Assembly: GCA_900553335.1 (NCBI GenBank)
Contig: USCU01000004.1
Coordinates: 1 to 16,628, forward strand
Direction of reading: 5' to 3'
DNA length: 16,628 bases
From: an uncultured Ruminococcus sp.
GTDB taxonomy: Bacteria > Bacillota > Clostridia > Oscillospirales > Ruminococcaceae
Shown: positions 1 through 7,893 of the stretch, in pieces
Layout: each line of letters begins with the position of its first letter
Numbering within the stretch: the first letter of the stretch is position 1
Made by a program: the position numbers and the translations under genes
Notes under the pieces: model-generated
Database searches by the model: none
The model's input: only the letters and a program-made list of their open reading frames with translations
What the model was told of the DNA's origin: nothing

Positions 1-1268
1 GTTATGTAGTTTGATATGTTCTGAAAAATAATTCTTATACGAAAGCGTGTGAAAATGCGGAGCTTTGTGTTTAGCTTGAAAGCTTTTTTACGCTGATGCC
101 TTTTTAAATCTCTTCTTATAAATTTAAGAGGAGAAAGGGAAAGCTTGTTGATAAGCACAATAAGCGTTATCAAAAACATTATAATAAGCGGAATAACAGT
201 TGTAAGTATAAAAGCCTCTGCATTCCAAATGGTTTCATACTTCAAAAGACTATAACTGCCGTAATACATTGCGGCACACAAATCTTTAAATACAGTATAA
301 CCCAAAATGTTTCCGATAAGAGCACCTGTAACGGTTATGATCATCGGCATGGCAATATAATACCGTACAAGTTCTGATTTTTTGTATCCAGAGGCACGAA
401 GCGTTCCTATAGTGTTTGCTTCTTTTGTGATCGTGTTTGAAATTGTTACCGCAAAAACGAATGCCAGTATTGCAATTATAATATAAAGAAGCATCATCAT
501 CATCGCTTTGTCGCCGCCCATATCTTCTCTGGCGAAGGTAATTGCCTGGTTTGCGTATCTCGGAAGAAAGTTTTGAAGCGCAGATATGCTGTTTATTTCA
601 GCCAGAAGATCATCTGATATTTCCTTTTCCTCAGAGTCGTCCTTTGGATCGTTGTGGTATTTCCAGGAATATGAATAGTGATAATGAGTTGTGCCGTAGC
701 TTTCAAATTCCTCTTTGGTCACAATTGCAACCGAGAAATTTACTGAGTCAAACATGGTGTCTGAATTATCTGAAAACAATGTGCTGTAATCCGAAAGCGC
801 AACATATCCTGTTACCTTCTTTTTATTACCCGAAATTTTAATGCTGTCACCGACCGCTATATCGTTGTTTTCGGCAAACATTCTGTCCAGTGCGATTTCG
901 TCTTTTTTATCGGGAAGTTTTCCCTCCATAAGACAAACCTTGTTGACTTCCTTTCTGTTTGCAAATATTCTGACAGTTTTATTGTTTGAAATTTCCTCTT
1001 CGACATAATTATTGTTGTAAAGCCTTATGCCAAGCTTTTCTATAGCTTTTATTTGTTCTTCGGTAAGCTCTGAAATTGTTTCAAAATTACCATTTTCAAT
1101 GTTGTATTTCTCAAAGCTTTCGTCATAGCAGTTTATAAGGCTTCCGTCTGCAACTAAAAAGCCAGATACAAATCCAATAGACAGGATTAAAAGAAGAAGT
1201 ATGACGATATATTTTCCGATGTCGTCTTTAAGTTCTCTCGGCAGGCGCCGTATCAAAGGGTTTTTCAT
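1..1268 (-). CDS. ABC transporter permease, MacB/FtsX type (C-terminus beyond left edge)
   Basis: The reading frame is open from an ATG at 1268 to the window edge (422 codons, no stop), so the end of the protein is missing. It starts MKNPLIRRLPREL, followed by a membrane segment at about residues 19-40. A soluble extracytoplasmic domain of about 215 residues comes next. Three hydrophobic segments follow, at roughly 255-277, 300-330 and 355-385, with FtsX-type wording such as TISNTITKEANTIGTLRASG between them. The last visible residues (RIIFQNISNYI) look like the start of a second FtsX half, so the full protein is probably a two-module permease of about 750-800 residues. The gene lies 20 nt after the ATPase gene with a GGGAG ribosome site, so they form one operon. 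Family knowledge: these pairs export peptides, drugs or lipids, or act mechanically on the envelope. The substrate cannot be told. Confidence 0.88.
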   Translation of the reverse strand, partial: MKNPLIRRLPRELKDDIGKYIVILLLLILSIGFVSGFLVADGSLINCYDESFEKYNIENGNFETISELTEEQIKAIEKLGIRLYNNNYVEEEISNNKTVRIFANRKEVNKVCLMEGKLPDKKDEIALDRMFAENNDIAVGDSIKISGNKKKVTGYVALSDYSTLFSDNSDTMFDSVNFSVAIVTKEEFESYGTTHYHYSYSWKYHNDPKDDSEEKEISDDLLAEINSISALQNFLPRYANQAITFAREDMGGDKAMMMMLLYIIIAILAFVFAVTISNTITKEANTIGTLRASGYKKSELVRYYIAMPMIITVTGALIGNILGYTVFKDLCAAMYYGSYSLLKYETIWNAEAFILTTVIPLIIMFLITLIVLINKLSLSPLKFIRRDLKRHQRKKAFKLNTKLRIFTRFRIRIIFQNISNYI

Positions 1269-1288
1269 ATATGTATTACTCCCTCTAA

Positions 1289-1987
1289 TTACCATTCAAG
1301 CATTTCGGCAGGAGTGATATTTTCGTTCATGTAGTTCTTTCTCACTGCTCCGTCACGAAGCGTTATAACTCTGTTAGCCATATTTTTTATAGCATCGTTG
1401 TGAGTTACCATAATAACTGTGCTGCCGTACTTTTGATTTACAGTCTGAATAAGTTTTAATATGTCCTTAGACGTTTTATAGTCAAGCGCTCCTGTCGGCT
1501 CGTCACATAGGAGTATATCAGGATTTTTGACAATGGCACGTCCGATTGCAGTTCTTTGCTGCTGACCGCCGGAAAGCTGATTCGGAAGCTTGTGGCGATG
1601 CTCGTAAAGACCGAGCGTTTTTAATATATCGTCAACGTCAAGAGGATCATCGCTCAGATATGCTCCGACCTCGATGTTTTCCTTGATATTCAGATTGGGA
1701 ATAAGATTGTACATCTGGAAAATATACCCCAAATGCTTTCTGCGGTAAAGGGTGAGATGCTTCTCATTCATATCCTTTATTTTGTCACCGTTTACGGAAA
1801 CATATCCCTCTTCGGCAGTTTCAATACCTCCAATTATATTTAACAGGGTAGACTTTCCTGAACCGGATGGCCCGAGCAGCACGCAGATTTCACCTTTTTC
1901 AATTTCTGCATCGATTCCTTTCAGAACCTGCAAACGGTTTTCACCGTCACCGTAAAACTTCTGAAGGTTTTTGATTTGTAAAAACAT
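1289..1987 (-). CDS. ABC transporter ATP-binding protein, LolD/MacB family
   Basis: A 232-residue nucleotide-binding subunit of normal length for the family. Visible motifs: Walker A GPSGSGKST (39-47), Q-loop Q91, signature LSGGQ (138-142), Walker B ILLCDEP (158-164), and the switch histidine in VTHN (H196). The signature continues QQQRTAIGRA, with T where the family usually has V. The start ATG at 1987 follows a strong AGGAGG with good spacing. The protein hydrolyses ATP on the cytoplasmic face for the FtsX-type permease encoded immediately downstream. It is the first gene of a transcript from the promoter at 2126-2154, with a leader of about 130 nt that carries operator-like palindromes. 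The ATPase assignment is certain; the transported substrate is not known. Confidence 0.95.
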   Translation of the reverse strand: MFLQIKNLQKFYGDGENRLQVLKGIDAEIEKGEICVLLGPSGSGKSTLLNIIGGIETAEEGYVSVNGDKIKDMNEKHLTLYRRKHLGYIFQMYNLIPNLNIKENIEVGAYLSDDPLDVDDILKTLGLYEHRHKLPNQLSGGQQQRTAIGRAIVKNPDILLCDEPTGALDYKTSKDILKLIQTVNQKYGSTVIMVTHNDAIKNMANRVITLRDGAVRKNYMNENITPAEMLEW

Positions 1988-2045
1988 ATTTATTCCTCCT
2001 GTTATTTTGTGAACTTAAAATGATCGTCTTATTTTGGCTAAGCGT

Positions 2046-2065
2046 AAGTTAGCGAAGTCTAACTT
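2046..2065. promoter_or_regulatory. Operator-like palindrome in leader of the exporter operon
   Basis: Perfect inverted repeat AAGTTAG-N6-CTAACTT. Its core GTTAG-N6-CTAAC is the same as that of the palindrome at 2104-2119, with centres 56 bp apart. It lies in the 5' leader between the promoter and the ATPase start. Two copies of one dyad around a promoter suggest binding by a TetR- or MarR-like dimer; that is inference, and no such regulator gene is in the window. Confidence 0.55.
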
Positions 2066-2103
2066 GATCGCAAAAAATAAACGGATATCCCGCTTGCAGT
2101 TGA

Positions 2104-2119
2104 GTTAGTGATTGCTAAC
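2104..2119. promoter_or_regulatory. Operator-like palindrome at the transcription start of the exporter operon
   Basis: Inverted repeat GTTAG-N6-CTAAC. On the minus strand it begins about 7 nt downstream of the -10 hexamer, so it covers the expected transcription start. A bound protein there would block initiation or escape. It matches the core of the palindrome at 2046-2065. Confidence 0.6.
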
Positions 2120-2125
2120 CCAATA

Positions 2126-2154
2126 AGTGTACCATATATTTCTGAATATGTCAA
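2126..2154 (-). promoter_or_regulatory. Sigma-A promoter of the ABC exporter operon
   Basis: On the minus strand: TTGACA (2154-2149), 17-bp spacer, TACACT (2131-2126), with TGG directly before the -10 (extended -10). It points at the ATPase gene and gives a leader of roughly 130 nt. Spacing and hexamers fit the vegetative consensus closely. Confidence 0.8.
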
Positions 2155-2159
2155 TATGT

Positions 2160-2456
2160 TTTAAGATCGAATGTGCAGAATTCCCTCTAAAACCAACAAT
2201 CCGCCTCTGCGAAGGTTACTTCACAAAAGCGGATTGTCTGCATTTTTCTTCGGGTACAAGAAAAATTGTACATGTAATGTACCGACACATATTGTAACAC
2301 GCTTTTGAAATATAGATTGTCGAAAAAGGTCGACAACAAAAAATAAATTTCAGATTGGAGAAAAATACTTCTGATAAAAAATTGTTTAATTGCACATAAC
2401 ATGAGTTCGGTTTTTGTAAGTTATGTAGAAAAAACTGTTAAAAATTAATTTACATA
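2160..2456. other. Non-coding divergent intergenic stretch with hairpins
   Basis: No convincing gene. The one reading frame here (2187-2402, minus) lacks a ribosome site and family character. Structures visible: a perfect 9-bp repeat ACAATCCGC (2196-2204) / GCGGATTGT (2229-2237) with a second stem inside its loop; GTACAT-GTA-ATGTAC near 2268-2282; and TTGTCGA (2317-2323) / TCGACAA (2330-2336). The stretch separates two divergent promoters, so it is not needed as a terminator for either neighbour. Confidence 0.6.
2196..2237. terminator. Terminator-like nested hairpin of unclear owner
   Basis: Outer arms ACAATCCGC and GCGGATTGT (9 bp, perfect) enclose a second stem: GCGAAG (2209-2214) against CTTCAC (2219-2224). 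The inner stem pairs fully on the minus strand through one G-U pair, so that strand folds better. The minus strand continues TGGTTTT, a short U tract; the plus strand reaches T5 about five bases later. No annotated gene ends here. It may terminate a small RNA or be a relic. Confidence 0.4.
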
Positions 2457-2485
2457 TTGCCAATGGAATAAAGATGTGATATACT
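2457..2485 (+). promoter_or_regulatory. Sigma-A promoter of the YIP1-like gene
   Basis: TTGCCA (2457-2462), 17-bp spacer, TATACT (2480-2485), with TGA directly before the -10, making it an extended -10 promoter. Transcription would start near 2492, leaving a leader of about 50 nt before the ATG at 2541. Confidence 0.75.
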
Positions 2486-2540
2486 AAGCGTAGAATAACA
2501 ATTCAGTCTTATGAATGGCTGAAGGAAGGGAATTAGTATT

Positions 2541-3269
2541 ATGAATGAAAATGAAAATGTTCAGAATTTAAACGGATCTGAAACTCCGGTTGAAGAGCAG
2601 GCTGCGGCTCAGCCTACATCAAATGAAAACCCTCAGCCGCAAGTACAGTATGTTTATACCCAGAGTACTGTAAATAAGCAGAGCTTTGATTTCGGAAAAG
2701 AGATGGGAAATACTTTTACCGATGCGTTGGGTGTTTTGAAAGCACCTGCTGATTTTATACCGAAATATGTCGGTAAATCAAGTGTTATAGCGTCTTTGAC
2801 AATTACTGTTATTTACGCTATTGTAAGAATAATTTTTGGAATGATCAATACGGCTATCGTTTACAACGGAGCATATTCATATTATACTTCTGGATTTAAG
2901 GCATTAAGATTTGTCGGAAGCTTTTTCTCGGAGCTTTTAATCGCAGCGGCAACAATGGCTATCATTGCGGCTCTCGCAATGGCTTGCGGCAGTGTGTTAG
3001 GAAAGACGAAGGTATCGTTTATAAAGGGACTTTCAATAGCTTCTCTTTATGTTATTCCTGTAATTCCGGCAGTTATACTTAACTTCTTGTTCGGACTTGC
3101 AAGCATCGGTTTTGGCTCTCTCTTTATGTTCCTTGCACAGGTGATCGGAATCATCTTTGTTGCAATGGCACTTAAGAGTGAGGTGAAGGATGATAACAAG
3201 CTTCCATATGCAGTAGCTGTTATATTCTTCTGCGTAAGCTTAGCACAGTGGATTTTGGCATTTATTTAA
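2541..3269 (+). CDS. YIP1-family-like multi-pass membrane protein
   Basis: A 242-residue protein. Residues 1-45 are a hydrophilic, Gln/Asn/Pro/Glu-rich tail. About five membrane segments follow, at roughly 82-104, 123-150, 160-182, 184-210 and 221-241. The stretch before the first segment (ALGVLKAPADFI) and the spacing of the helices resemble bacterial YIP1-domain proteins, whose function is poorly known. The family call is from overall look, not from a diagnostic motif. The start ATG follows an AAGGAAGGG ribosome site. It is a single-gene unit, with its own promoter (2457-2485) and a terminator 30 nt after the stop. Confidence 0.7.
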   Translation: MNENENVQNLNGSETPVEEQAAAQPTSNENPQPQVQYVYTQSTVNKQSFDFGKEMGNTFTDALGVLKAPADFIPKYVGKSSVIASLTITVIYAIVRIIFGMINTAIVYNGAYSYYTSGFKALRFVGSFFSELLIAAATMAIIAALAMACGSVLGKTKVSFIKGLSIASLYVIPVIPAVILNFLFGLASIGFGSLFMFLAQVIGIIFVAMALKSEVKDDNKLPYAVAVIFFCVSLAQWILAFI

Positions 3270-3298
3270 TTTTTGAATTTGTTCGCTAAAAGTAATTA

Positions 3299-3335
3299 AA
3301 TCCCTAAACCTGAAGGTTTGGGGATTAATGTTTTT
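3299..3335 (+). terminator. Rho-independent terminator after the YIP1-like gene
   Basis: Twelve-pair stem, AATCCCTAAACC with GGTTTGGGGATT (3299-3326), containing one G-U pair and a TGAA loop. It is followed by AATGTTTTT. This ends the single-gene unit 2541-3269. Confidence 0.85.
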
Positions 3336-3362
3336 ACACCCTCGTTTCGCTTGTGATAAAGG

Positions 3363-3390
3363 GTATAAGCCTTAAATTAAAGGCATATAC
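3363..3390. repeat. Imperfect inverted repeat ahead of the DUF4830-like gene
   Basis: Arms GTATAAGCCTT and AAGGCATATAC pair at 10 of 11 positions around a 6-nt AT-rich loop. A possible -10 hexamer, TATACT (3386-3391), overlaps the right arm, but no good -35 is seen at the right distance. It could be an operator on a weak promoter or a leader hairpin. The start of this transcription unit is not otherwise resolved. Confidence 0.4.
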
Positions 3391-3425
3391 TGGAATTACG
3401 AAATCAATGAGAAAGAGGGGTTTGT

Positions 3426-3881
3426 ATGATAGTCAAAACCATAAAAGTTAAAAAGCTCGGAATTGTAATTGCTTCTCTTGTTGCGGCGGCTTTGTTTATA
3501 TTCTTAGTGGTATACGGAGTTGCTCATGCTTATTCTGATGAGTGTATTTCGCTTGACACAGAGGTTTTAAGACAGGATTTTATAAAAGATCTGGGTTGGG
3601 AAACAGACGGAGAGTATACAAGCAGCAAGGCAGTAACAATTCCCGTCGAATTCGGAGACGTTTATGATGAATATAACGAAATTCAGAAGGAGCAGGGATT
3701 TAATCTCGAAAAATACAAGGGTAAGGATGTAGAGATTTATAGTTATGAGATAAAAAATTATCCGGGCGATAAGAAAAATGTTTTTATCAATCTTATAACC
3801 TTCGAGGGAAAACTTATAGGAGGAGATGTGTCGAGCAACGAGCTTGACGGATTTATGCAGGGACTGAAAAAAGCTGGATAG
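3426..3881 (+). CDS. Membrane-anchored DUF4830-type protein
   Basis: A 151-residue protein with one N-terminal membrane helix (about residues 10-34) and a soluble domain predicted outside the cell. The soluble part reads like the DUF4830 family of Firmicutes. Recognisable pieces are DFIKDLGWE (51-59), the VTIP and VYDEYNEIQKEQG stretches (70-91), and near the end IGGDVSS followed by LDGFMQGL. The function of that family is unknown. The ATG at 3426 follows GAAAGAGGGG. The gene is 17 nt upstream of the pseudouridine synthase gene and probably shares its transcript. There is no lipobox; the helix is the likely anchor. Confidence 0.75.
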   Translation: MIVKTIKVKKLGIVIASLVAAALFIFLVVYGVAHAYSDECISLDTEVLRQDFIKDLGWETDGEYTSSKAVTIPVEFGDVYDEYNEIQKEQGFNLEKYKGKDVEIYSYEIKNYPGDKKNVFINLITFEGKLIGGDVSSNELDGFMQGLKKAG

Positions 3882-3898
3882 TAAAAGGATGTGCGGAT

Positions 3899-4621
3899 GT
3901 GTCTAAAATTTTAAGGCTTGACAGGTTTGTGTCAAATCAGGTTTTTGAGATTTCAAGAAGCGAGGTAAAGCTTCTTTGTAAAAAGGGAAGAATTACGGTA
4001 AACGGAAAGCCGTCAAAGGCAGATATGAAGATCGATGCTGAAAGGGATATTGTATCGGTTGACGGTGAAAGAGTTGAATACAAAGAGCATGTTTACATAA
4101 TGCTTAATAAACCGAAGGGTTATGTATGCTCAACAAAGGATGGGGATAGTCCGACGGTTTTGGAGCTTGTACCGAAAGAGCTTTTCAGGGAGGGGATCTT
4201 TCCCGCAGGAAGGCTCGATAAGGACACGGAGGGATTTGTTCTGCTTACTGATGACGGAGAGCTTTCGCACAAAATGCTTTCTCCGAAAAACCATGTCGAC
4301 AAAAAATATTATGTTGAGCTTGAGGACGATATAAACGACGGCACCGATGTGCTGTTTGAAAACGGAGTAATAATCGACGGAAATGAAAAATGTATGCCCG
4401 CAAGGCTTATAAGAATAGATGGAAGCAGCCGATCATGCTATTTGGTTTTACATGAGGGAAAGTTTCATCAGGTTAAGAGAATGTTTGCTTCGGTGGGGAA
4501 TAAAGTTGTGTATCTTAAGCGAGTTAGCATTGGAGGGCTTGAGCTTGACAATAAATTGCCTATTGGTGAATGTTTAGAGATTTTGCACAAAGATGCACAT
4601 AAACTTTTGGATAGAATATGA
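3899..4621 (+). CDS. 16S/23S rRNA pseudouridine synthase, RsuA family
   Basis: A 240-residue enzyme that converts a specific rRNA uridine to pseudouridine in the cytoplasm. An N-terminal S4 RNA-binding domain (about residues 1-60, starting LRLDRFVSNQ) precedes the catalytic domain. The hallmark GRLDKDTEG (104-112) carries the predicted catalytic Asp107. MLNKPKGYVCS (68-78) and the C-terminal KFHQVKRMF are also typical of the RsuA/RluB/E/F group. The start is GTG at 3899 after an AAAGGA ribosome site; the ATG two bases earlier is in another frame that stops at once. Length fits RsuA. The exact target uridine and rRNA cannot be told from sequence alone, so no gene symbol is given. Confidence 0.9.
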   Translation: MSKILRLDRFVSNQVFEISRSEVKLLCKKGRITVNGKPSKADMKIDAERDIVSVDGERVEYKEHVYIMLNKPKGYVCSTKDGDSPTVLELVPKELFREGIFPAGRLDKDTEGFVLLTDDGELSHKMLSPKNHVDKKYYVELEDDINDGTDVLFENGVIIDGNEKCMPARLIRIDGSSRSCYLVLHEGKFHQVKRMFASVGNKVVYLKRVSIGGLELDNKLPIGECLEILHKDAHKLLDRI

Positions 4622-4653
4622 AATTGGTGAAAAACTTTCGTTAATATGAATAA

Positions 4654-4667
4654 TTTACAGTTGTAAA
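4654..4667. promoter_or_regulatory. Small dyad upstream of the sugar-ATPase promoter
   Basis: TTTACA-GT-TGTAAA, a perfect 6-bp inverted repeat around 2 nt. It lies 18 bp upstream of the -35 at 4686. The position suits an activator or repressor site, but no family can be named from it. Confidence 0.3.
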
Positions 4668-4685
4668 GTTTAGTCAATTCTACAC

Positions 4686-4714
4686 TTGAAATTTGCCTTC
4701 TCAACTGATATTAT
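4686..4714 (+). promoter_or_regulatory. Sigma-A promoter of the sugar ABC ATPase gene
   Basis: TTGAAA (4686-4691), 17-bp spacer, TATTAT (4709-4714). A TATAAT three bases further on would need a 20-bp spacer and is less likely. The leader is about 50 nt and ends in an AGGAGG ribosome site before the ATG at 4774. Confidence 0.65.
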
Positions 4715-4773
4715 AATAGTGGAACAATTTTAGTAGATTGATTTTCTATTATTTTATTAGGAGGTTTTGATAA

Positions 4774-5916
4774 ATGGCAAGTGTTACACTTAAAAACATT
4801 TACAAAAAGTATCCGGGAAATGTTGTAGCTGTTACAGATTTCAACATTCAGATCAAGGATAAAGAGTTTATTATTCTGGTAGGACCTTCCGGATGCGGAA
4901 AATCGACAACATTAAGAATGATTGCGGGACTTGAGGAAATCAGCGACGGAGAGCTTTACATTGGTGAAAGACTCGTAAACGATATCGCCCCTAAGGACAG
5001 AGATATTGCAATGGTTTTCCAGAACTACGCTCTTTATCCGCACATGACAGTATTTGAGAACATGGCTTTCGGACTTAAGCTCCGTAAAGTTCCTAAGGAT
5101 CAGATCGCTAAGAAGGTTGAGGAAGCTGCAAGAATTCTTGACATTGCTCATTTGCTTGACAGAAAGCCTAAGGCTTTGTCAGGAGGACAAAGACAGAGGG
5201 TTGCGCTTGGCCGTGCTATCGTTCGTGAACCGCAGGTATTCTTACTTGACGAGCCGCTTTCAAACCTTGACGCTAAGCTCCGTGCTCAGATGAGAACAGA
5301 GATTTCAAAGCTTCATAAGAAACTCGGTACAACATTTATCTATGTAACTCATGACCAGACAGAGGCTATGACAATGGGTGACAGAATCGTTGTTATGAAG
5401 GACGGCTTCATTCAGCAGATTGACACACCTACAAATCTTTACAATAACCCTGTTAATCAGTTTGTTGCAGGATTCATCGGTTCTCCTCAGATGAACTTTA
5501 TTGATTCAAAGCTTCTTAAGCAGGACGGAAAGTATGTTGTTGAGTTCGGTTCTGAAGATACCAAGACAACAAGAGGCGTTAAGTATACTGTTGAAGTTCC
5601 TGAAGCTAAGGCTGACGCTGAGGTTTTAGAGCCTATGGTTGGAAAGGAAGTTGTTTTGGGTATTCGCCCTGAATGTATTCATGATGAAGAGATGTTCTTG
5701 TCAACAGCTAAGACGGGAGTTATTGATACAACCGTTGAGGTTACTGAGATGATGGGTGCTGAAACATATCTTTATATTAACTGTGAGGGAATTCCTCTTA
5801 CAGCAAGAGTTTCGCCTAGATCAACTGCAAGACCGCAGGATAAGATTAAGGTTGCTCTTGATCCTAACAGGATTCACATATTCGATAAGGAAACAGAAAA
5901 ATCTCTTATCAATTAA
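4774..5916 (+). CDS. Carbohydrate ABC importer ATPase, MsmK/UgpC/MalK family
   Basis: A 380-residue ATPase that energises sugar uptake by binding the cytoplasmic EAA loops of importer permeases. Visible motifs: Walker [10 protein letters not shown] (37-45), Q-loop Q83 in [13 protein letters not shown], signature [14 protein letters not shown] (135-148), Walker B VFLLDEP (155-161), D-loop SNLD, and switch H193. Residues from about 235 to the end form the MalK-type regulatory/TOBE region, including LGIRPECI. Length and motif wording fit MsmK/UgpC. It is monocistronic, with its own promoter and terminator and no neighbouring permease or binding protein. That is typical of the shared ATPases that Gram-positive bacteria use for several sugar importers. 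It is a good candidate to power the importer encoded from 12606. The symbol msmK or ugpC would be a family label only. Confidence 0.93.
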   Translation: MASVTLKNIYKKYPGNVVAVTDFNIQIKDKEFIILVGPSGCGKSTTLRMIAGLEEISDGELYIGERLVNDIAPKDRDIAMVFQNYALYPHMTVFENMAFGLKLRKVPKDQIAKKVEEAARILDIAHLLDRKPKALSGGQRQRVALGRAIVREPQVFLLDEPLSNLDAKLRAQMRTEISKLHKKLGTTFIYVTHDQTEAMTMGDRIVVMKDGFIQQIDTPTNLYNNPVNQFVAGFIGSPQMNFIDSKLLKQDGKYVVEFGSEDTKTTRGVKYTVEVPEAKADAEVLEPMVGKEVVLGIRPECIHDEEMFLSTAKTGVIDTTVEVTEMMGAETYLYINCEGIPLTARVSPRSTARPQDKIKVALDPNRIHIFDKETEKSLIN

Positions 5917-5926
5917 TAAAAATATC

Positions 5927-5963
5927 AGCGGGCGGTCGTTATCGGCTGTCCGCTTGTTTGTTG
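5927..5963 (+). terminator. Terminator of the sugar ABC ATPase gene
   Basis: A 12-pair stem (5927-5954), starting AGCGG and closing CCGCT, with three G-U pairs and a TTAT loop. It is followed by the T-rich TGTTTGTTG. The G-U pairs are on the plus-strand RNA, so it folds best in this direction. Confidence 0.7.
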
Positions 5964-5967
5964 AATA

Positions 5968-6006
5968 GACAAAAATAAAGGCAAGCGATTAACCTCACTT
6001 GCCTTT
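5968..6006 (-). terminator. Terminator of rny
   Basis: Perfect 9-bp arms AAAGGCAAG (5977-5985) and CTTGCCTTT (5998-6006) with a 12-nt loop. On the minus strand the stem is followed by ATTTTTGTC. It lies 17 nt past the rny stop and is convergent with the terminator of the sugar ATPase gene. Confidence 0.8.
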
Positions 6007-6023
6007 TGCTTTTCTGTTTTAAA

Positions 6024-7589
6024 TTACTTTGCGTATTCAACCGCTCTGCTCTCTCTGATGAGATTGACTTTTATCTGTCCCGGATAATCCATTTCATCTT
6101 CAATTTGCTTAGCGATATCTCTCGCAACAAGCACCATCTTCTCATCGTTGATCTTATCAGGCTGAATAATAATTCTAACTTCTCGTCCCGCCTGAATAGC
6201 ATATGATTTTTCAACGCCGTCATATGACGTGCAAATTTCTTCAAGCTTCTGCAAACGCTTGATGTAGTTTTCGTAGTTTTCGCTTCTTGCCGCAGGTCTT
6301 GCTGCTGAAATAGCGTCCGCTGCCTGTACAAGAGCCGCAACGACGGTTCTGATTTCAACGTCACCGTGATGCGCTTCGATAGCGTGTAAAACGTCAGCGC
6401 TTTCTTTGTATTTTTTACATACGTCAACGCCTATCTGAACATGAGATCCTTCAATCTCATAGCTGAGCGCCTTACCGATATCATGCAATAGTCCTGCCCT
6501 TCTGGCAAGATTTGCATCAACCCCAAGCTCTGATGCCATCATTCCGGCAATGTGAGCAACCTCAATCGAGTGAGTAAGTACATTCTGTCTGTAGCTTGTT
6601 CTGTAGCGAAGTCTTCCGATAAGCTTAACAAGCTCATTATTCAAGCCGTGAACGTTAGTTTCAAGAATTGCTCTTTCGCCCTCCTGCTTGATTTTGTATT
6701 CGACTTCTCGTTTTGACTTTTCATACATTTCCTCTATTCTGGTCGGATGAATCCTTCCGTCCTGAATAAGCTTTTCCAGTGTGAGCCGTGCTATTTCTCT
6801 TCTTACCTGATCAAAACAGGAAAGTGTAATAGCTTCCGGTGTATCATCAATAATAAGATCGACTCCGGTAAGAGTTTCTATCGTGCGGATGTTTCTGCCC
6901 TCTCTGCCTATGATTCTTCCCTTCATTTCGTCGTTAGGGAGAGGTACAACGGAAACAGCGGTTTCAGAAACCTGATCTGCCGCACATCTTGAAATTGCAA
7001 GAGAGATATACTGTCTTGCCTTATCCTCACATTCTTCTTTGATTTGTGTTTCATAGCTTTGAATCTTAACGGCTTTCTCGTGAACAAGCTCACTGTCGAG
7101 AAGATTAAGCAGATAATCCTTTGCCTGATCCTTAGTAAACTCGGAAATTCTTTCGAGCATTTCAAGTTGGCTTCTCTTAATACGTTCCGATTCTTCAAGC
7201 TTCTCGTCAGCCGTTTTGATTTTTGACTGTAAAAGTTCTTCTTTTTTTTCGATGTTCGAAACTTTTTTGTCCAGCGTTTCTTCTTTTTGCTGAAGTCTTC
7301 TTTCTTGGCGTGAAACTTCGTTTCTTCTTTCCTTGATTTCCTTTTCGGCTTCACGGCGATTTTTATGAATCTCGTCCTTAGCCTCTACCAAAGCTTCCTT
7401 TTTTAAGCCTTCTGCACTTTTCTTAGCGTCCTCGACTATTCTTTTAGCTTCTTCTTCAGCTGAGCCGATCTGCGCCTCTGCTGTTTTTTTTCGGTGATTC
7501 TCACCGGCTTTAAACGCAACGAAAAATGAGATGCCGGCACCAAGAACAAGGGCTACTACACACAATAAAATGGTTAGTGTCCAATCCAT
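6024..7589 (-). CDS. rny: Ribonuclease Y
   Basis: A 521-residue membrane-bound endoribonuclease that starts mRNA decay in Firmicutes; the length is almost the same as the Bacillus enzyme. Order of parts: N-terminal membrane helix (about 5-27); long charged coiled coil (about 35-205), rich in Glu, Lys and Arg; KH RNA-binding domain with [12 protein letters not shown] (224-235); HD metal-dependent catalytic domain with H369-D370 in LLHDIGK; then a C-terminal domain. All expected catalytic residues are present. The ATG at 7589 follows AAGGAGG. It is monocistronic, with a perfect-consensus promoter at 7780-7808, a leader of about 180 nt and its own terminator. No sign of damage. Confidence 0.97.
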   Translation of the reverse strand: MDWTLTILLCVVALVLGAGISFFVAFKAGENHRKKTAEAQIGSAEEEAKRIVEDAKKSAEGLKKEALVEAKDEIHKNRREAEKEIKERRNEVSRQERRLQQKEETLDKKVSNIEKKEELLQSKIKTADEKLEESERIKRSQLEMLERISEFTKDQAKDYLLNLLDSELVHEKAVKIQSYETQIKEECEDKARQYISLAISRCAADQVSETAVSVVPLPNDEMKGRIIGREGRNIRTIETLTGVDLIIDDTPEAITLSCFDQVRREIARLTLEKLIQDGRIHPTRIEEMYEKSKREVEYKIKQEGERAILETNVHGLNNELVKLIGRLRYRTSYRQNVLTHSIEVAHIAGMMASELGVDANLARRAGLLHDIGKALSYEIEGSHVQIGVDVCKKYKESADVLHAIEAHHGDVEIRTVVAALVQAADAISAARPAARSENYENYIKRLQKLEEICTSYDGVEKSYAIQAGREVRIIIQPDKINDEKMVLVARDIAKQIEDEMDYPGQIKVNLIRESRAVEYAK

Positions 7590-7779
7590 GATTTTAAGCT
7601 TCCTCCTTCTTAGTTAGTATTTTAGATACTTCTCCTCGAAGGCACTATGCTCAATATTAAATTTATATATTCTAACATTTACCCTCGGGAGTAATGTATA
7701 AAAAGAGCGATAATATCTATTGACACAACATGACGTTCTGCATACGCCAAAATTGCATAAATACATAATATACAAACTT

Positions 7780-7808
7780 ATTATATCTCAAATACGCTGT
7801 CGTGTCAA
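7780..7808 (-). promoter_or_regulatory. Perfect-consensus sigma-A promoter of rny
   Basis: On the minus strand: TTGACA (7808-7803), 17-bp spacer, TATAAT (7785-7780). Every hexamer base matches consensus. Transcription would start near 7773, giving a leader of about 180 nt. I see no strong hairpin or open frame in that leader. Confidence 0.85.
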
Positions 7809-7858
7809 GACATTTTTGTCCTATTTAAACTAAAAGTGAATGAGATTTTTTATTTCTC

Positions 7859-7887
7859 TTGACAATTCTGTATGAAAATGTTACAAT
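7859..7887 (+). promoter_or_regulatory. Sigma-A promoter of the T-box/thrS operon
   Basis: TTGACA (7859-7864), 17-bp spacer, TACAAT (7882-7887), with TGT directly before the -10 (extended -10). It is divergent from the rny promoter; the two -35 boxes are about 50 bp apart. Confidence 0.85.
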
Positions 7888-7893
7888 TGCTTT

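Noticed and set aside
542..841. Open frame of 99 codons on the plus strand
   Set aside because: It lies antisense to the continuous FtsX-type permease frame, has no ribosome site and no family character.
2187..2402. 71-codon frame on the minus strand between divergent genes
   Set aside because: No ribosome site, it runs through the hairpins, and its composition does not look like a protein; treated as non-coding.
4626..4645. Possible catabolite-response (cre) site near GTGAAAAACTTTCG
   Set aside because: It lacks the central CG and the dyad symmetry of the cre consensus.
6923..7354. 143-codon Lys/Arg-rich frame on the minus strand
   Set aside because: It is an alternate frame of the RNase Y coiled-coil region; its Lys-rich content mirrors the repeats of that gene.
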